Shown one piece after another: positions 25,201 through 37,800 of a stretch of 64,000 nucleotides of DNA. The number at the start of each line of letters is the position of its first letter. Within the stretch, counting starts at the first letter, position 1. Location of the stretch: contig CP099423.1 in assembly GCA_024114885.1 (NCBI GenBank), positions 2,633,020 through 2,697,019 of the forward strand, in the 5' to 3' direction. A program made the translations under genes and the position numbers. Source of the stretch: Septoria linicola. Taxonomy: Eukaryota; Ascomycota; Dothideomycetes; Mycosphaerellales; Mycosphaerellaceae. Under the pieces are notes generated by a model, which was not told where the DNA came from, ran no database searches, and saw nothing but the letters and a program-made list of their open reading frames with translations.

Positions 25201-27750
25201 GGTCTATTTAGAAGCTTGTTCCTTATATATACCTATACTTCAAGGGCTTCTAGCTAAAACTTAATAGGTATCTTACTTTCTTCAAGCATTGCTCTAATAG
25301 AGGCCTCTAATGTTTAGATAGACCTCTTAACTACTCTATTCTAGAGTAAATTATAGGCCTTAGTTAGCTTAAGGGTAATTCTAAAGTCCTTCTCCTACTA
25401 TTTAATTAAAGTAGTAATCTTTCTAGCATTATTAGCCCTTATAGACTTAAGGAGTGCTACTAACTACCTTTCTGCCTTAATCCTCTAGTTCTGAAGAGCA
25501 GTTAGTATATCTAATCTAGCCTTGAGTAGAAATGCCTATTTCTTTCTTAAGAAGTTATTAATAATCTTAAGCTACTATATAAAACCTTTTACTAATAATA
25601 GTAATAGTCTATAGATATTTACTAATACAAGGGCTAATCTTTTAGGTCTTCTCTTAATAGACTTGCCTAGGTATTTCTTTATCTTACCTATTATATAGAT
25701 CCTATACTTATACTCTTCCTAGTTAGGAATTAGAATTCTTTCCTTTAGGTTAGTAACTTTATAAAGGTTTAAGAGTAACCCTCTTCCAAAGTATACAAAT
25801 CTTCTATACTATAGCTCCTACTGTTTTAGATCCTTCTCTAATAGGGTAGTATAGGTATTATTAACCTCTATAGGATTATATAGTAAGTAATATAACTTTT
25901 CCTATAGGAGAGGTAATATCTTACTAACAAATAGAACACCTCTAACTAGCTTGGTCTTTATAACTGTTTAGCTATCTAGGGAGGTAAGAGTGAAATCAGG
26001 CTTCTAGACTCTAAATTACTTGCTAAACTAATCCTATAACACAAGATTTACTCCAAGATTAGGAACAAATAGTACCCTATTAAGTAGAACTTCTCCTCCT
26101 AAGATTCCCTTTATCTATACTAGTCTAGAGTAGGTTATATAAAGGTATCCTCCTCCTACCTTAATCTATACTTTCTTCCTTAGTAGCTTTACTAATCTAA
26201 AGAAGGATAGTTAGTCAGTTATATAGGATGAGGTATAGGAATCTAAGAGCTATTCTTAGGGTAATAACTTGCCTTTAGCCTTAATTATAGAATAGGCTAA
26301 CTTATCTTAGTTATTATCTTCTAATAGGGAATTATTATTACTTCTAGAACTAGAGTAAGTTCTAGAATCAGAACTAGAACTAGACTCCTAGGCTGAAAAT
26401 CCTTTCTTTAGAAGCTTTCTAGACTTTTCTATCCTTTAAAGCTACTTACCTATTTTCTAGATAACCTTCTTCAGCTCATTATATAATAATAACTTATAGA
26501 CAGCTTTCTTAATATATCTAGTATTCCTTAGTAAAAAGGATCTTCTAATTCTCTCTCTAAGGAATAATCCCTAAGAGTCCTTCTAGTTCTTAGTACTGTT
26601 TCTCTACTAGGACAGTTTCTTAGTAGTAGAGAGGTTAGGACAATCCTTCAACTAGTACTTCCCTTTCTTATAGAGCTAGTATATTAATAGGGACTTTCCT
26701 TAGTAGAGCTACCTAGAATAGAATATAGCTAGACCTATATCTATCTTATCTAGATTGTCTCTTACCTCTTAGGACTTAAGTAGAAGGAGAATAGTATCTA
26801 TATCTAAGGATAGTTAGGTTATAATAGTATCCTTAGCTACTTAGTATAATATAGGTAGGGACTATAGGAGATGTTTTAGCCTTTTCTCTTAGCTCTAGTA
26901 GTAGGCTTCCTAAGGATTAATCTTAGTAATCCTCTTACCTAGGCCTCTAAGGTGTCTCTATACTTCCCTGATTATCTTATTAGGTAATATCCTAAATATA
27001 ACAAACTACTTAATTAGACCTATAGTATAGGACTTTAGGACTCTATTATACTTGTTCTAGAGAATCACCTATATCTTAGCTACTAGTATAGTAACATATT
27101 ATATCTCTAGCTCTATCTTATTATCTTTACTAATACTGTATCTAATACTGAACCTATATACTATATTGTCTTTTAAGAAGTGTTGATTCTAAGTAATATA
27201 TATCTAAAGACTAGTGTCCTACTAAACTGTATATAGGTTCCCTCTAACAATTAGTTAGCTAATTGCCTAGAACTAGTCCTTTCCTTCTAGCTTGTCTATC
27301 TATAGCTTAAACTATCTCTTCTAGTTAGTTCTGTCTAGGATTAGAATCCTTTAGCTCTTCTTATCCTCTTGGTTTATTATAGAAATAGGTAAATAGAATA
27401 AATGATTAGTAGAATGCTTTAGACTAGCTAAGGATTCTAGAGAAGGGTAATTTCTTATAGTAGGGAGACTAGCTCCAAGGGATAGGGATTCCTCGTATTT
27501 AGGAAATTACTAAGACTTAGATCTTTCTCTCTTAGTAGAGTTTCTATTACTAGGTAGTAGGAAGGCCAAGTAGCCTCTTCTGACTCTAGTAATACTAGGT
27601 ACAATAGTAGAGAACTAGGCAGGTATTAATAAAGCAGAAACATACTACTATCTTATAGAGATCTTTACTAACTTATATACTACTAGGTGCAAACTAGCTT
27701 CGTTAGTAATATAGTTAGGGAAACTTCTAGGCCCTAAATGTTTTCTACAA
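22250..27750 (-). pseudogene. copia gag-pol polyprotein, broken
   Basis: The - strand reading gives, in order, a zinc-knuckle remnant near 26638-26676 (KKGKY-LKDCPN, family form K-K-G-H-x-x-x-D-C-P, so His is Tyr), a middle part taken as protease/integrase by position, and reverse transcriptase at about 24230-23550. The last includes TLRQVFNIKRKLSRAIEKFK, TRLVIRGFSQK, YQVDINNTFIESTL and VLRSLYRLKQA. The catalytic box at 23748-23759 reads Y-I-N-N where copia has Y-V-D-D. RNase H follows towards 22250. The stops are largely TAG. It would encode capsid and replication enzymes of the retroelement but cannot now be translated. Confidence 0.9.
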
Positions 27751-27808
27751 ACTACAAAGGATACAAGTAACCTATACTAACATAGGTTGCTCCTATTTAG
27801 TATACAAA

Positions 27809-27823
27809 CCCGGGCTTATAACC
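27809..27823 (-). promoter_or_regulatory. primer-binding site, initiator-tRNA-Met half-molecule type
   Basis: On the - strand the bases next to the LTR read GGTTATAAGCCCGGG. With one TG to TA reversal this is GGTTATGAGCCCGGG, complementary to the anticodon stem-loop side of initiator tRNA-Met (the CUCAUAACC region). Copia and Ty5 elements prime from such an internal tRNA fragment rather than the tRNA 3' end. Confidence 0.8.
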
Positions 27824-28101
27824 TATTAAAAGTAGAGAGCGTTTATAGATACTAGACAATGTTAAGGAGGGTATAGCGTAGTAAAGAAGAATAGGGGATT
27901 AATCTTGAACTGACTTATATATATAGTGTAGTAGTAATATGCTAGGAACTAAATACAAAGTTAATTAAGTTAGTTATCTAAGAAGAGAAGAGAGAGAAGC
28001 AAGATATACCTCTTACTAAGCCTTAGGTAGATACCTTAGGCATCTAGAACCATGCTTAGAAGTCTATATCTAGACTAACTATCTAGGATACATTCTTAAC
28101 A
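27824..28101 (-). repeat. LTR of the copia element (its 5' LTR)
   Basis: It is identical in length to the left LTR and carries the derived TpA state at roughly the other half of the ten CpA/TpG differences. Being 5' with respect to the - strand genes, it would have carried the promoter; no intact promoter can be pointed to. Confidence 0.95.
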
Positions 28102-29260
28102 GGTAGCGTAGTCTACTACGACTACTACGTCTAGTATATACTTTTAGCCTTACTATACGAGCGTTACGCCTAACTAACCGATTAGTTCTACTACCTACTA
28201 TACTGTCTTATTACGCTCGGCACTATCTATATACTCGTAGATCGCTTCGACATCGATCGAGGTACTTATATTAATCTACTAGAGGAGAGGACTAGGTCTT
28301 ATTACGTAGTAATAGTAGATAGCTCGTATAGTGTTAGAGCCCGTCTAAGAGTAGAGATCCTTATAGATATAGTCGAAGATAAAACGATAGCCTAGGTAGA
28401 GCGCGAATCTAATTAGGTCAGGTACTAAGTAGTCTTCGAAGTAGCTAACTACGTACGACGCGACTACTATAGCTACTTTCCTACTATTAAAATACTATAA
28501 GATCTCTAGTTAGCTCGCGACTGTCGAGAAGTCTACCTATATAAATATCGGCTAGGGACTATTTAGAAAGCGGCGCCGGAAGTACTCTTCTATAACTACG
28601 AGACTTATAGGCTTACGATTAATAATAATAAGGTTGTCTAGAGCGCGAGTGCCCTTAGCGATTAGTTATAAGAGGAGGGTAGTACTACTCCCTAGCTCTA
28701 CGACGATCTCCTCTACTCGTATATTAACCTACTCTTTAAAGTTACGATATACGTCGAGCTTACTAATCTCGAAACGCGTATAGTTATCTCGCGTCTCTCG
28801 GAACTAGCGATTAAAGTTCTAACGCGGGTCGAGATACTTACCGTTACGTACTAGACCGTACTACTTAAGCTAGCTACTATAGTTACTAGGAGTCTAACTA
28901 ACTCTCTCGTATAAAGTAGATACTATATTATAATCTTTAACGTTAGAAGATAGCTACTAGGAAGAGAAGTAGTTAAAGGCTTTAGTTAATATATAACGAA
29001 GTTCTAAGAAAGGAAGACGTATATAGAGTAGAGGATAGAAGACTATATCGTAAGTAGAAAGAAAGATCCTTTTTATATACGTGAGAGCTATATACTAATT
29101 AACGAATAGTAAGGAGACATACTAGTAAGGAAGCTACTACGTACTTAACTAGTACGTTCACGATAATATAACTACCTTACTTATACCTATCTAGTAGGTA
29201 GGTAATATAGTAGAGAGCGTAGAGCCTTACTATAGGGCACGACTAACGACGAATCTCGTT
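28102..29260 (+). pseudogene. unassigned protein pseudogene, 3' part, after the copia insertion
   Basis: From the GGTAG duplication onward the + frame reads for about 380 codons with only TAG/TAA breaks. It passes through LVDRFDIDRGTYINLLEE, VRRDYYSYFPTIKILQDLQL and DPFYIRESYILINEQQGD. The length and even amino-acid make-up indicate a real former protein. Together with 20640-21802 it makes a gene of at least 770 codons. I recognise no domain. A following 290 bp to the pogo element shows nothing. Confidence 0.55.
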
Positions 29261-29552
29261 AGAAGTAAATAATATATTATAGGGCCTATAACTAGACGTA
29301 GGCCTATATCGTAATCGAGAGGTCGTCTAGAAGGGATTCGTCTATTTACCTCTTTACTCGTCCGAACCTTAGAGTTTTCTTTCCCCTCCTATACGTATAT
29401 ATTAAGGCTTAGTATAGTACGAACGCGTCTACTACTCGATTTCCTTACTCGCTCGTAGGTAGCCTTACTCTCTCGACGTACTCCTAAAATCTAAACTCGA
29501 CCTCTAGACTACTCCTATCTATATAAAATAGGTTTACGCGACTACTAATCTC

Positions 29553-31349
29553 ACGTATCTAATTAGTATCCTTATTAGACAGGTATTCTAATTAACCTCG
29601 TCTCGTATCTACTATCTTACGCGATAGTACCTCCTAACGAAGAGGTCCTTTAGTAAGCTATCTATAGATACCTATTCGGTCGTTTTTCAAGTATACGACG
29701 CGCTATAGAGGCGTACGATATACCTAATTCTACCTTCTATACGAGACTCTATAGCACGCTACTAAAGGCTAGTATACCTCCTACGAATAGGGCCCTTTCT
29801 CCGATAGAATACGAGGTAGTTTATTAGAAGATTCTCGACCTAGATTTATATAGTTACTCGCCGATATAGGCTATCTTCTAAAGCTAGGCCTCCTTAATAA
29901 TAAAGGTATAGAATATATAAGAGGTTCGCCTAAGATAGGCTTATTACTTTGTCTAGCGTTATCTAGGCTTAGAAACTCGATTATTACGAAGGTAGTTAAA
30001 CTAGAGAGCTCTAAATAAGGATATAGAGGTTCTCTTAGAGTAGTTTCTACTCGTTTAGAACCTAATAACTAGCTATAGAATTACCTAGCACGACATTTAT
30101 ACCTTTAATAAGAGTAGATCCTAGCTTAGACACTATTAGAATACTATCGGTATTACTACTACTAAGCGTAGGTAACGACCTGAAGCCTTAGTTTCTAATT
30201 CTACGTAGTAGTAGATAGTTATCGCCTATATCTACGTAGAAGGCTAGTTAGTACCTCTATATATTATCTTCTCTAGTAAGGAAATAAACCGGGCCTAGTT
30301 CTACTATCTTCTACTAATATAGAAGCTAAGAGTTTGTCTAAAAGGCTAGACTTCCTTCGATTATTTATTCTAGTAGATTTAGTACTTCGATAACTATACT
30401 AAGTATAGGACTATTAGTAAGAAGAGGCTACTAATTCTAGATAGCTATAATAGCTATACGATACTAGAGTTTAAGTTACTCTATAACTAATAAGGCTTTA
30501 TTACCTTCTATATACTATCCTATCTAAGTTACCTATTATAGCTACTAGACGTTAGCTGTTTTAGTCTATTAAAAAAGGCATATTTAGCTAGAATCTCTAG
30601 GCTTAGTATAGTTAGATACTACTACCTAATTAAGGAAGACTTCCTTCTAGAGTTAAGGCCTACGTATAAGGCTACATTTACCTCTTATACGATTAGAGGT
30701 GCCTTTAGAGGCTTAGGCTTACTACCTCTAGATATACTAGCTATATTACCTAAGCCGATACTCTATTACAAAATACGAATACTACTACTACCTTGTTTAT
30801 TAGACACATAGAATACCCTTTAGTATCCTAGGTAGATTAAGAGGCAAACTAGTAAGATTAAGGCTAGGGTTATAAGCTATTAGAATAGCTTATTAACCTC
30901 TATCCTAAGCGTAGTAGACAAGCTCTCGAAAGTGTTCTAAAGGACACGAGCCTTAACAATATTACTAGAGGCTCTATATAATAACTTTATAACTATAATT
31001 AAAGAATTCTAGTCTTATAGAGTACTAAGGAAGAAAATCGAGCTTACTTTTAGACTTAATACTTATAAATTAGCTACTAGAGACGTGGCTTAGTTCTAGG
31101 CTTATTAGGTAATAGAGTAAGTTAATTAGATTAAGAAACAGCTTAGAGCCTAACTAACCTATAGCAAGTATAGAATCTAAGGCTATAACTTTAGAAGTTA
31201 TCTATTAGATAGAGTAACTTCTTAGGACTAAATTACTCTAACTTTATAGTTATTCTAACTCCTCTAGTATAAGAAATCTAGTATTAAAGTTAATCTACCT
31301 AGTAAATTAATTAGGATACCTTTCTAATTAGGATACTTATTAAATACGT
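29553..31349 (+). mobile_element. pogo/Fot-type (Tc1-mariner) DNA transposon, copy 1
   Basis: The ends are inverted repeats of about 43 bp with eight or so mismatches. The left arm starts ACGTATCTAATTAGTATCC at 29553 and the right arm, reverse complemented, starts ACGTATTTAATAAGTATCC and ends at 31349. The length of 1.8 kb is typical of fungal pogo elements. The + strand transposase has the family block before the last catalytic residue at 30509-30583, reading YILSYLSYLLQLLDVSCF, where intact pogo proteins have a H-S-S-H-L-L-Q-P-L-D-V form. Downstream AFRGLGLLPLD also matches. Stops are numerous. The TA target duplication is best placed at the TA inside ACGTA. Confidence 0.9.
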
Positions 31350-34300
31350 TCGTAGCTACGCTCGCGATATTACCTCTATTATTCGAGGAGGCTAAGATCG
31401 TAGTTATCGACCTAGACACGATCGACCTAAGTAACTAGAATCGCTAAAAGAGAACCCTCTAAACTATCTACTAAAACTCGAGAAGTACTAGTAAAAATCG
31501 TTTATTACTTCTATAACGCTTATCGTAGAAGACAAGTATTATAGAAGTAATACTAACTAGTATAGGAATCGTATCTACGATATAAGTACGGATCGCCTAT
31601 AACGACTATAGCCTATATATTACTACTATACTAACTAGCCTTATTAGAAAGAAGAGAGATATTACTATCCTATATACCTTACGAGTTACTACTCGTTTCT
31701 TATATAGTACTACTAGGATTAGAGAAGCCTCGCTACTCTCTATATAAATCTAGGAGTAGGCTAAAGATATAAATATAGGAGATTAGAGTAATATATCCTC
31801 TCGTCGCTCCTCGCCGCCTCTACTACTTCTCGCTACCTCTACTCCTCGTTTACCGCTACTATAGAGGTCGGTAGATAGGTCGTATTACGCGACTATATAC
31901 CTCGATATCGAATCGCTCGTATCGTATCGCGACTAGGAGATATTCGAAGTAGTTAGTATCGGCGTAAGCGATTATACTCTATACGAACGTATTCTATCGC
32001 CTATACCGAGGATAAGAGATTATAGAATCTATAGTATCCGGTCGTATTTTCGTAGTAGTATTAATACCGCGCCTAATCGAGAAGTCGTAGAGGTTATAGG
32101 AGTCGCGGTCTATAGAGCGAGGCCGGGCTTAGCTACTAAGCACTCTAGAGTAGTCTAAGCGTCGGAGGTCTATTAGATAATAAGCGTAAGGCTATTAGGT
32201 AAGCTTACGATACCTCTATAGCTTCCTATACCGATATTACTAGTCTTTAACTAGTAAGAGTACGCTATACGTCGATACCTACTAGTTCTAGCTAGTATAC
32301 TAGCCTACCTTTATATCGATCGTATATCTATCTAAGAGAACCTCTCCCTACGCGTAAGTAATAGCTAATATCCGTCCTCGACTCCTTCTAGTATTTTAAC
32401 TCGTAGTTCTATTACCGTCGCTCGTACTCTATATCTATACTATTACGTATCCCTGTTCGCGTAGTTAAGGAAATAAGACACTCTACGTATATATCGCGTA
32501 ACTCTCTTACTAAACCTTAATAGAATTACGATACGGTATTAAATACTAGGCGTCTCGGCGTGTCTATATCTTATAGTATTTACTAGGAGCACCTTACGGT
32601 ATTATACGTATCGTTAGCGTCTCGACTAATAATGCCTACTTTCTCCTCGTACTCGCTATCGACCTACGCTTCTATAGTTAAACTATATATACCTGCCTCG
32701 TTCTCTCGTACTATCCTCCTACTTACGATCTAGCGCTTCGCCTACCTCCTACTATATATCGTACTACTACTCGCTACCTACCTTTATATTAATATACCTT
32801 GTTATAATATTCTACGAGTTTAGAAATAGGAGAACGTATTAGACTCCTACGAAGATAAAGTTCTTATCTCGTAGAAGCCTATATAGAAGTAGGTTTTTAT
32901 AGATACGTAGGAAGATAAGAAGATCTTTTTTAACTCCTCTCTCGTCTCTATCTAGGAGGAGATAGTAGAGTCGTATACTATTCGTTAGAAGGACGCTCTA
33001 GACGAGTTATACTTAATCCTATACGAGTATTATACTATACCTAAGGTATATATACTAGCGCGAGTCCTTCGTCGCTAGAACTAGCGTTATAAACTCTATA
33101 CTCTAATCGTATCCGCTCTACTATTACGAGTCCTTCTCTAAGCGATAAGTATACTATCTTAGGCTCCTCTTCGCTAGCTCTCGTCGCTATCTACTACGGT
33201 AATATCTAGTACTACGCCTAGACTATCTAGATCGCTACGTACTATAGTAACCCGCCTATCTACTATATACGAACTCTCGCGAGTACTATTTACGACTCGT
33301 ATACTAACGCCTCTCGATAGTACGCCCGACTACGATCTCTCTCTCTTCCCTACTACTACTCCTAAACCGTCTCTATAGCCTTCTAATATAGGAGAAGATA
33401 ACGCGCTACTATCCTCTATAACTCTCTATTTAGATAGGTACCTACCTTCGACGAGCGGTTTAGATACTAAAACTCTTTCCTAGTTCTCGTAGACTACTAC
33501 TCGTAGCGCTCTATTCGAGAAGTAGTACGAGATGGAAATAGAAAGTAGACTCCTTAACGACGCTTCTACTCTCTAGTCGGCCTCTCGCGTTCCTCTACTA
33601 CCTATTCCTCTCGACAGACATTCTACTACGTCTATAAGCGCCTCTATACTCGTCCCTAAGTCTCTATATAATAGTAGTAGTCGCCTTAGGCGCCTAAGTA
33701 CTCTCTTCTATAAAGCTCTCTAGAAAGCCCTACTACTACTTTCTAGTAACTAAAGTCTAGTCCTCTATACGAGAGAGGGAGCTCTCTCGACTCGCTCCTA
33801 CTCTAATATCTCGACGTAGTCGTCCTCCTCTAGAGCTACGCGTACGCTACCTCTTAAACTAGACTTGATCTTTACTACCTTCTGTTCTCGAGAGCCGTCT
33901 ATCTATAGTAAACTATTTACTATAGTAGTCCTATAGGCGTATTAAACCGCTTTACGTAATATCGCCTAATAGAATCGTTCTACTACGTTATCTAGCTCTA
34001 GTAGTAGTCCTCGCTAGCTAGTACCTCGAAGCTACCTTCTACTCTTAATTAGTATTATCCTTACTACTATTATCGTAGCGGAAGGGCCTCCTATAGGCTA
34101 GGATAGAGTATAAGCTCTCTTCGAGCGTAAATAGGACGCGATAAAGAGCCTCTTCTACGATATACTACCTTCTACGTAGCTCTATTACTTCGATTCTATT
34201 ACTCGTTCTTAAGTACTTACTACGTTCTATTAACTCGAAGCAGAGGATTTCTATTAGCTTAGAGACTCGATCTATCCTCGACCTCTCTAGCTTAGAGCTC

Positions 34301-34830
34301 TATTATCGGTATAAAAGACTTCTATATAGAGAAGGCTCTCTTTTCGTTAGGTCTATAGATATTAAAGCTTTCTACGCCTACCGTATATACTCTATAATCC
34401 TTACCTTAGCTCGTCGCTCGCCTATTATTTACTCTAGGTAACGCTATTATATAGGAGTAGATTTCCTACTAAGGCTCTAAATTAGCTTTAACGTTATATT
34501 TCGTCTCGCTACGAGTAATCTCTCCTCGTATACCTATATCTATATCTATAATTATATCTCTCTTAGCTCTCGTTATATAGAAATATATAGACGTCCTATC
34601 CTACCTCTACGAAGTAAGTATCCTACTATATAAAAGCCTCGACTAGTTACGAACTATACCTCCTACTATATCTCTAGATCTCCTTTATACCTCCTAATCT
34701 ACTCTAGCTTCTATCGTACTATACGCTCCTACTCCTTAGAAGGATTACTATTCTTAGCTAGGCGTATTATCGCGCCTCGACTACTCGCCTCGCCGCTACC
34801 TATCGCTACTATACCTCTTAAGTTCTCTCC
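31350..34830 (+). pseudogene. unassigned coding-like tract upstream of the RecQ helicase
   Basis: This tract reads protein-like on the + strand in changing frames, with a Ser/Pro/Thr/Arg-rich composition over 33000-34200 and better-ordered pieces such as KIFFNSSLVSIQEEIVES near 32925. I cannot decide whether it is a separate gene or the disordered N-terminus of the helicase gene that follows. No domain is recognised. Confidence 0.4.
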
Positions 34831-34839
34831 TCTATATCG

Positions 34840-37800
34840 TCTATCTTATATATTTATAGACTTTATTACCTATAACGCGTCTCTCTACGTACTTATCTAT
34901 AAAAAGTATTATTATACTATCCCTCTCTAATAGCTAGACTCTTACCTCGAGAAGACCTATAAGATACTACAAACTACTAGACAAGCTCTCTATAACTAGA
35001 TCTAGACGGTCACTCTATTAGTATAGACTCCCTAAGACCTCCTTCGACTCGAATATCCTAGACGACCGAACCTATACCTCGTACTAGCGTTTAAAGAATA
35101 CTCCTATTAGCTCTATCTATTATATATAGGCGATTAAAAGTATATAAAGAAACATACTAACGTCGTATACGACTATACTAGTAGCTATAGTAAAGGCGGT
35201 ATACTATAAAAGTACGTCGGTCTAGATCTAGACGCGACCTAGACTAAGAGCGTCTATCTCTAGAATTTCTTTATAAAGTCGAGAACCGGCCCCTTATAGC
35301 CGTCCTACTACCTAGTCGATCGCTTAACCGACGTAGGAGTCGACCTAGCTAGTAGTAGTTAACTAACGCTATTATAGTTTCTAGTACTATAGAAGAGTAT
35401 CGATACCGTATAGGTAGACTATACTACTCTCTAGCGGAGGCTCGCTACCTATTACTAGAATCCGCCTATCTAGAGACTAACTTATCGCTCGATACTCGAT
35501 CGCTAGCTCTATTATACTAGCTAGCTAAAATACCTCGCTAGGCTCGATACTACCTAACTATAGTAGTCTCTCTAATACCCCTCTAAGTACGTAATCGCGT
35601 ACGATAGTAGAGAACGCGCGCTTATAGTAATCGCCTAACTACTCTCTAGTCTTATTACGCAAGCGCTCGACTACGTAGCCGATAATATTATCGGCTAGCC
35701 TATCCTAGAAGTACTTAATAAAGCCGACTTTAGTAGATAGGACGATAGCTATCTATTCTACGCTAACTATCGTTACTAGACTATCTATAAATACGCTATA
35801 GTTATTTAGAAACTGTTTTATACTATCGCTTATACGTCCTAGTAGCCTACTAACTAACGACCCTCGTACGAACTACCGGTCGCTTCTCGTTAGACTCTCG
35901 AACGCTTAATTATAGTCGTAGAAGATAGATCCGAGAGCTCCGAGCTAGATAGTAGGCCTATACGAGACGAAATTGCCTAGTAGGATATAGTCGAGTTCTT
36001 TCTTAGTCTCTTCGAATAGGAGCTAGGCGACCGTCTCTACGTTAGCTCTCTCTTAAATAGACTCGCCGTCCTAGGGTTAGATACGAAAGACCTCTTCTAC
36101 GCTAGCTCTCTTACGTTTACTCCTTACCTCGCTACCGTTATCGCCGTCGCTAAATACTTCTTACTACTCGATACCTAGAGGCTCTACTATATCGCCGTCG
36201 TAGCTATCGATCCTACTACTACCTCTAAGAGGCTAGAGTCTATCGTATTCTACCTATAATAGCGTACGTAGAAGAATTTCTATACGAACGTCCTAGATAA
36301 ATATAGCTACGAATAGCGTCCCTTTACGCGTATCGTCTCTATATTAAACTATAGTCGTAAGATCTAGAACGAAACCTATATACTACTACGTATCGCCTAG
36401 AGCCTCGATAGTTAATCCCTATCGCTCGATAGTAATCGCCTCGATATCGGCACCTTACGAGTCGTTTCTAGCTAGCTAATAGAGGAGTATAAGGCCCTCC
36501 TATACTACCTAATATACGCGACCGAAGCTGAACTCTCTTCTCTCTATATAATAGATCTCTACGACGAATTAAAGAATACTACTCTAGAGTTTAGCTATAT
36601 CTACGCTATAGCGAACGAAGTATAGTTATAAGAGGAAGCTACTACTATATTTATCTTCCGACGCGTTATACGTAATCTCGAGGTAGCGTAAACTCTCCTT
36701 AGCGGCCTAGAAGAGTTAGACGAGGTCTACTACTAGCTAGCCGTCGTCGAATACTATCGTCTCTATACTACCTTTAAAGAAAAGCTCTTAGTAGTATACT
36801 ACCTTCTCGCTAGAGGACCGGCGTAGAGGCCGGAACTCTTTAGTCTTATATATAAAAACACTACTATAGCGCTCTATAATATATATATCGACTAGAGCTA
36901 CGTACTACTATTTACTTAGTATTCTAAGATCCTCGTAGGCTACGCTATTAGACGATATCTACCTATAGAGCTCGGTCGTATCTTCGTACTATAATAGAAC
37001 TATGTCTAGCTCTTTATTTACCTACTCGTATAGGCGTACGAGAAAGATTATATCCTAGACCTATTTATATAGTAGCTCGTACCCGACTTCTAGCTTAGTC
37101 GACTCGCTTACTAGATAACTATCTTTCTTAATCGATCTTCTAAGAAGATAGATTCTATCTTAGACGATAAAGACGAAGAGTAGGATAAGGACGAGAGAGG
37201 TAGGAGAGAAGAGCCGGAACCTATTATAGCTTTATACCCGCCCTCGATCGTAGTACTAGAGTATACTCTTAAGTATAGGTAGTTCTCCTAACTCGATCTT
37301 CTTTTTCGTATATAGAAGGAAGTCGTCTATTAGACGAACGTCGATAGTTTCTTCGATACCGACTAGCTACGCCTAGAAATATATCGCTATCTCTTATTCT
37401 CGTTCCTATACGGCCTAGTATAGTAGTAGTAGCTCTACGTCGTCTTCTATATCCTCTTTACGAATATACTCGATATCTATAAGATGTTTCTCGACTCGGC
37501 TACCTCTCTATAGCGTAAAGGTACTATACTCTAATCCGGATATACTATCGGTATAGTAGAGAATAACTACGGCGTAGATAATATCTCCTTCTTAATCGAG
37601 TCTCGTACTAATCGGAACGACTAGCTCCGCTAGAGCTTAGAGTAGTATAACTTCCTTAGATTACTCCTTAAGAACCCTAGCTAGCTCTACCTAGTAGGAC
37701 CCGCCTACGAGGCTAATCGTCTACGTAATACTACGCGCTAGTTCTAGCTTAAGAGCGTACCTCTAGAGAAATATCTTCGAGGCCTCGTAGGACCTTATAC

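Larger units (their letters stand above)
21803..28101 (-). mobile_element. complete Ty1/copia LTR retrotransposon, RIP-mutated
   Basis: Two 278-bp LTRs (21803-22080 and 27824-28101) bound a 5.74-kb interior, with GGTAG on both sides. The LTR ends are TATTAA and TTAACA; the left end would be the canonical TGTTAA before a TG to TA change. The primer-binding site adjoins the right LTR and the polypurine tract adjoins the left one, so transcription would run right to left. On the - strand the order is zinc-knuckle Gag, integrase region, reverse transcriptase, RNase H, which is the copia order. Stops and an Asn-Asn active site show it is inactive. CpG is very rare inside the element, unlike its surroundings. 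Confidence 0.97.

Noticed and set aside
18900..29260. Starship captain (DUF3435 tyrosine recombinase)
   Set aside because: The cargo-like gene content made this worth seeking, but no R...H-x-x-R...Y pattern or familiar captain motif could be read in either strand.
29553..31349. Copy 1 of the pogo element as part of the RecQ gene N-terminus
   Set aside because: It has its own terminal inverted repeats and transposase motifs, and aligns with the separate copy at 43.8-45.5 kb.
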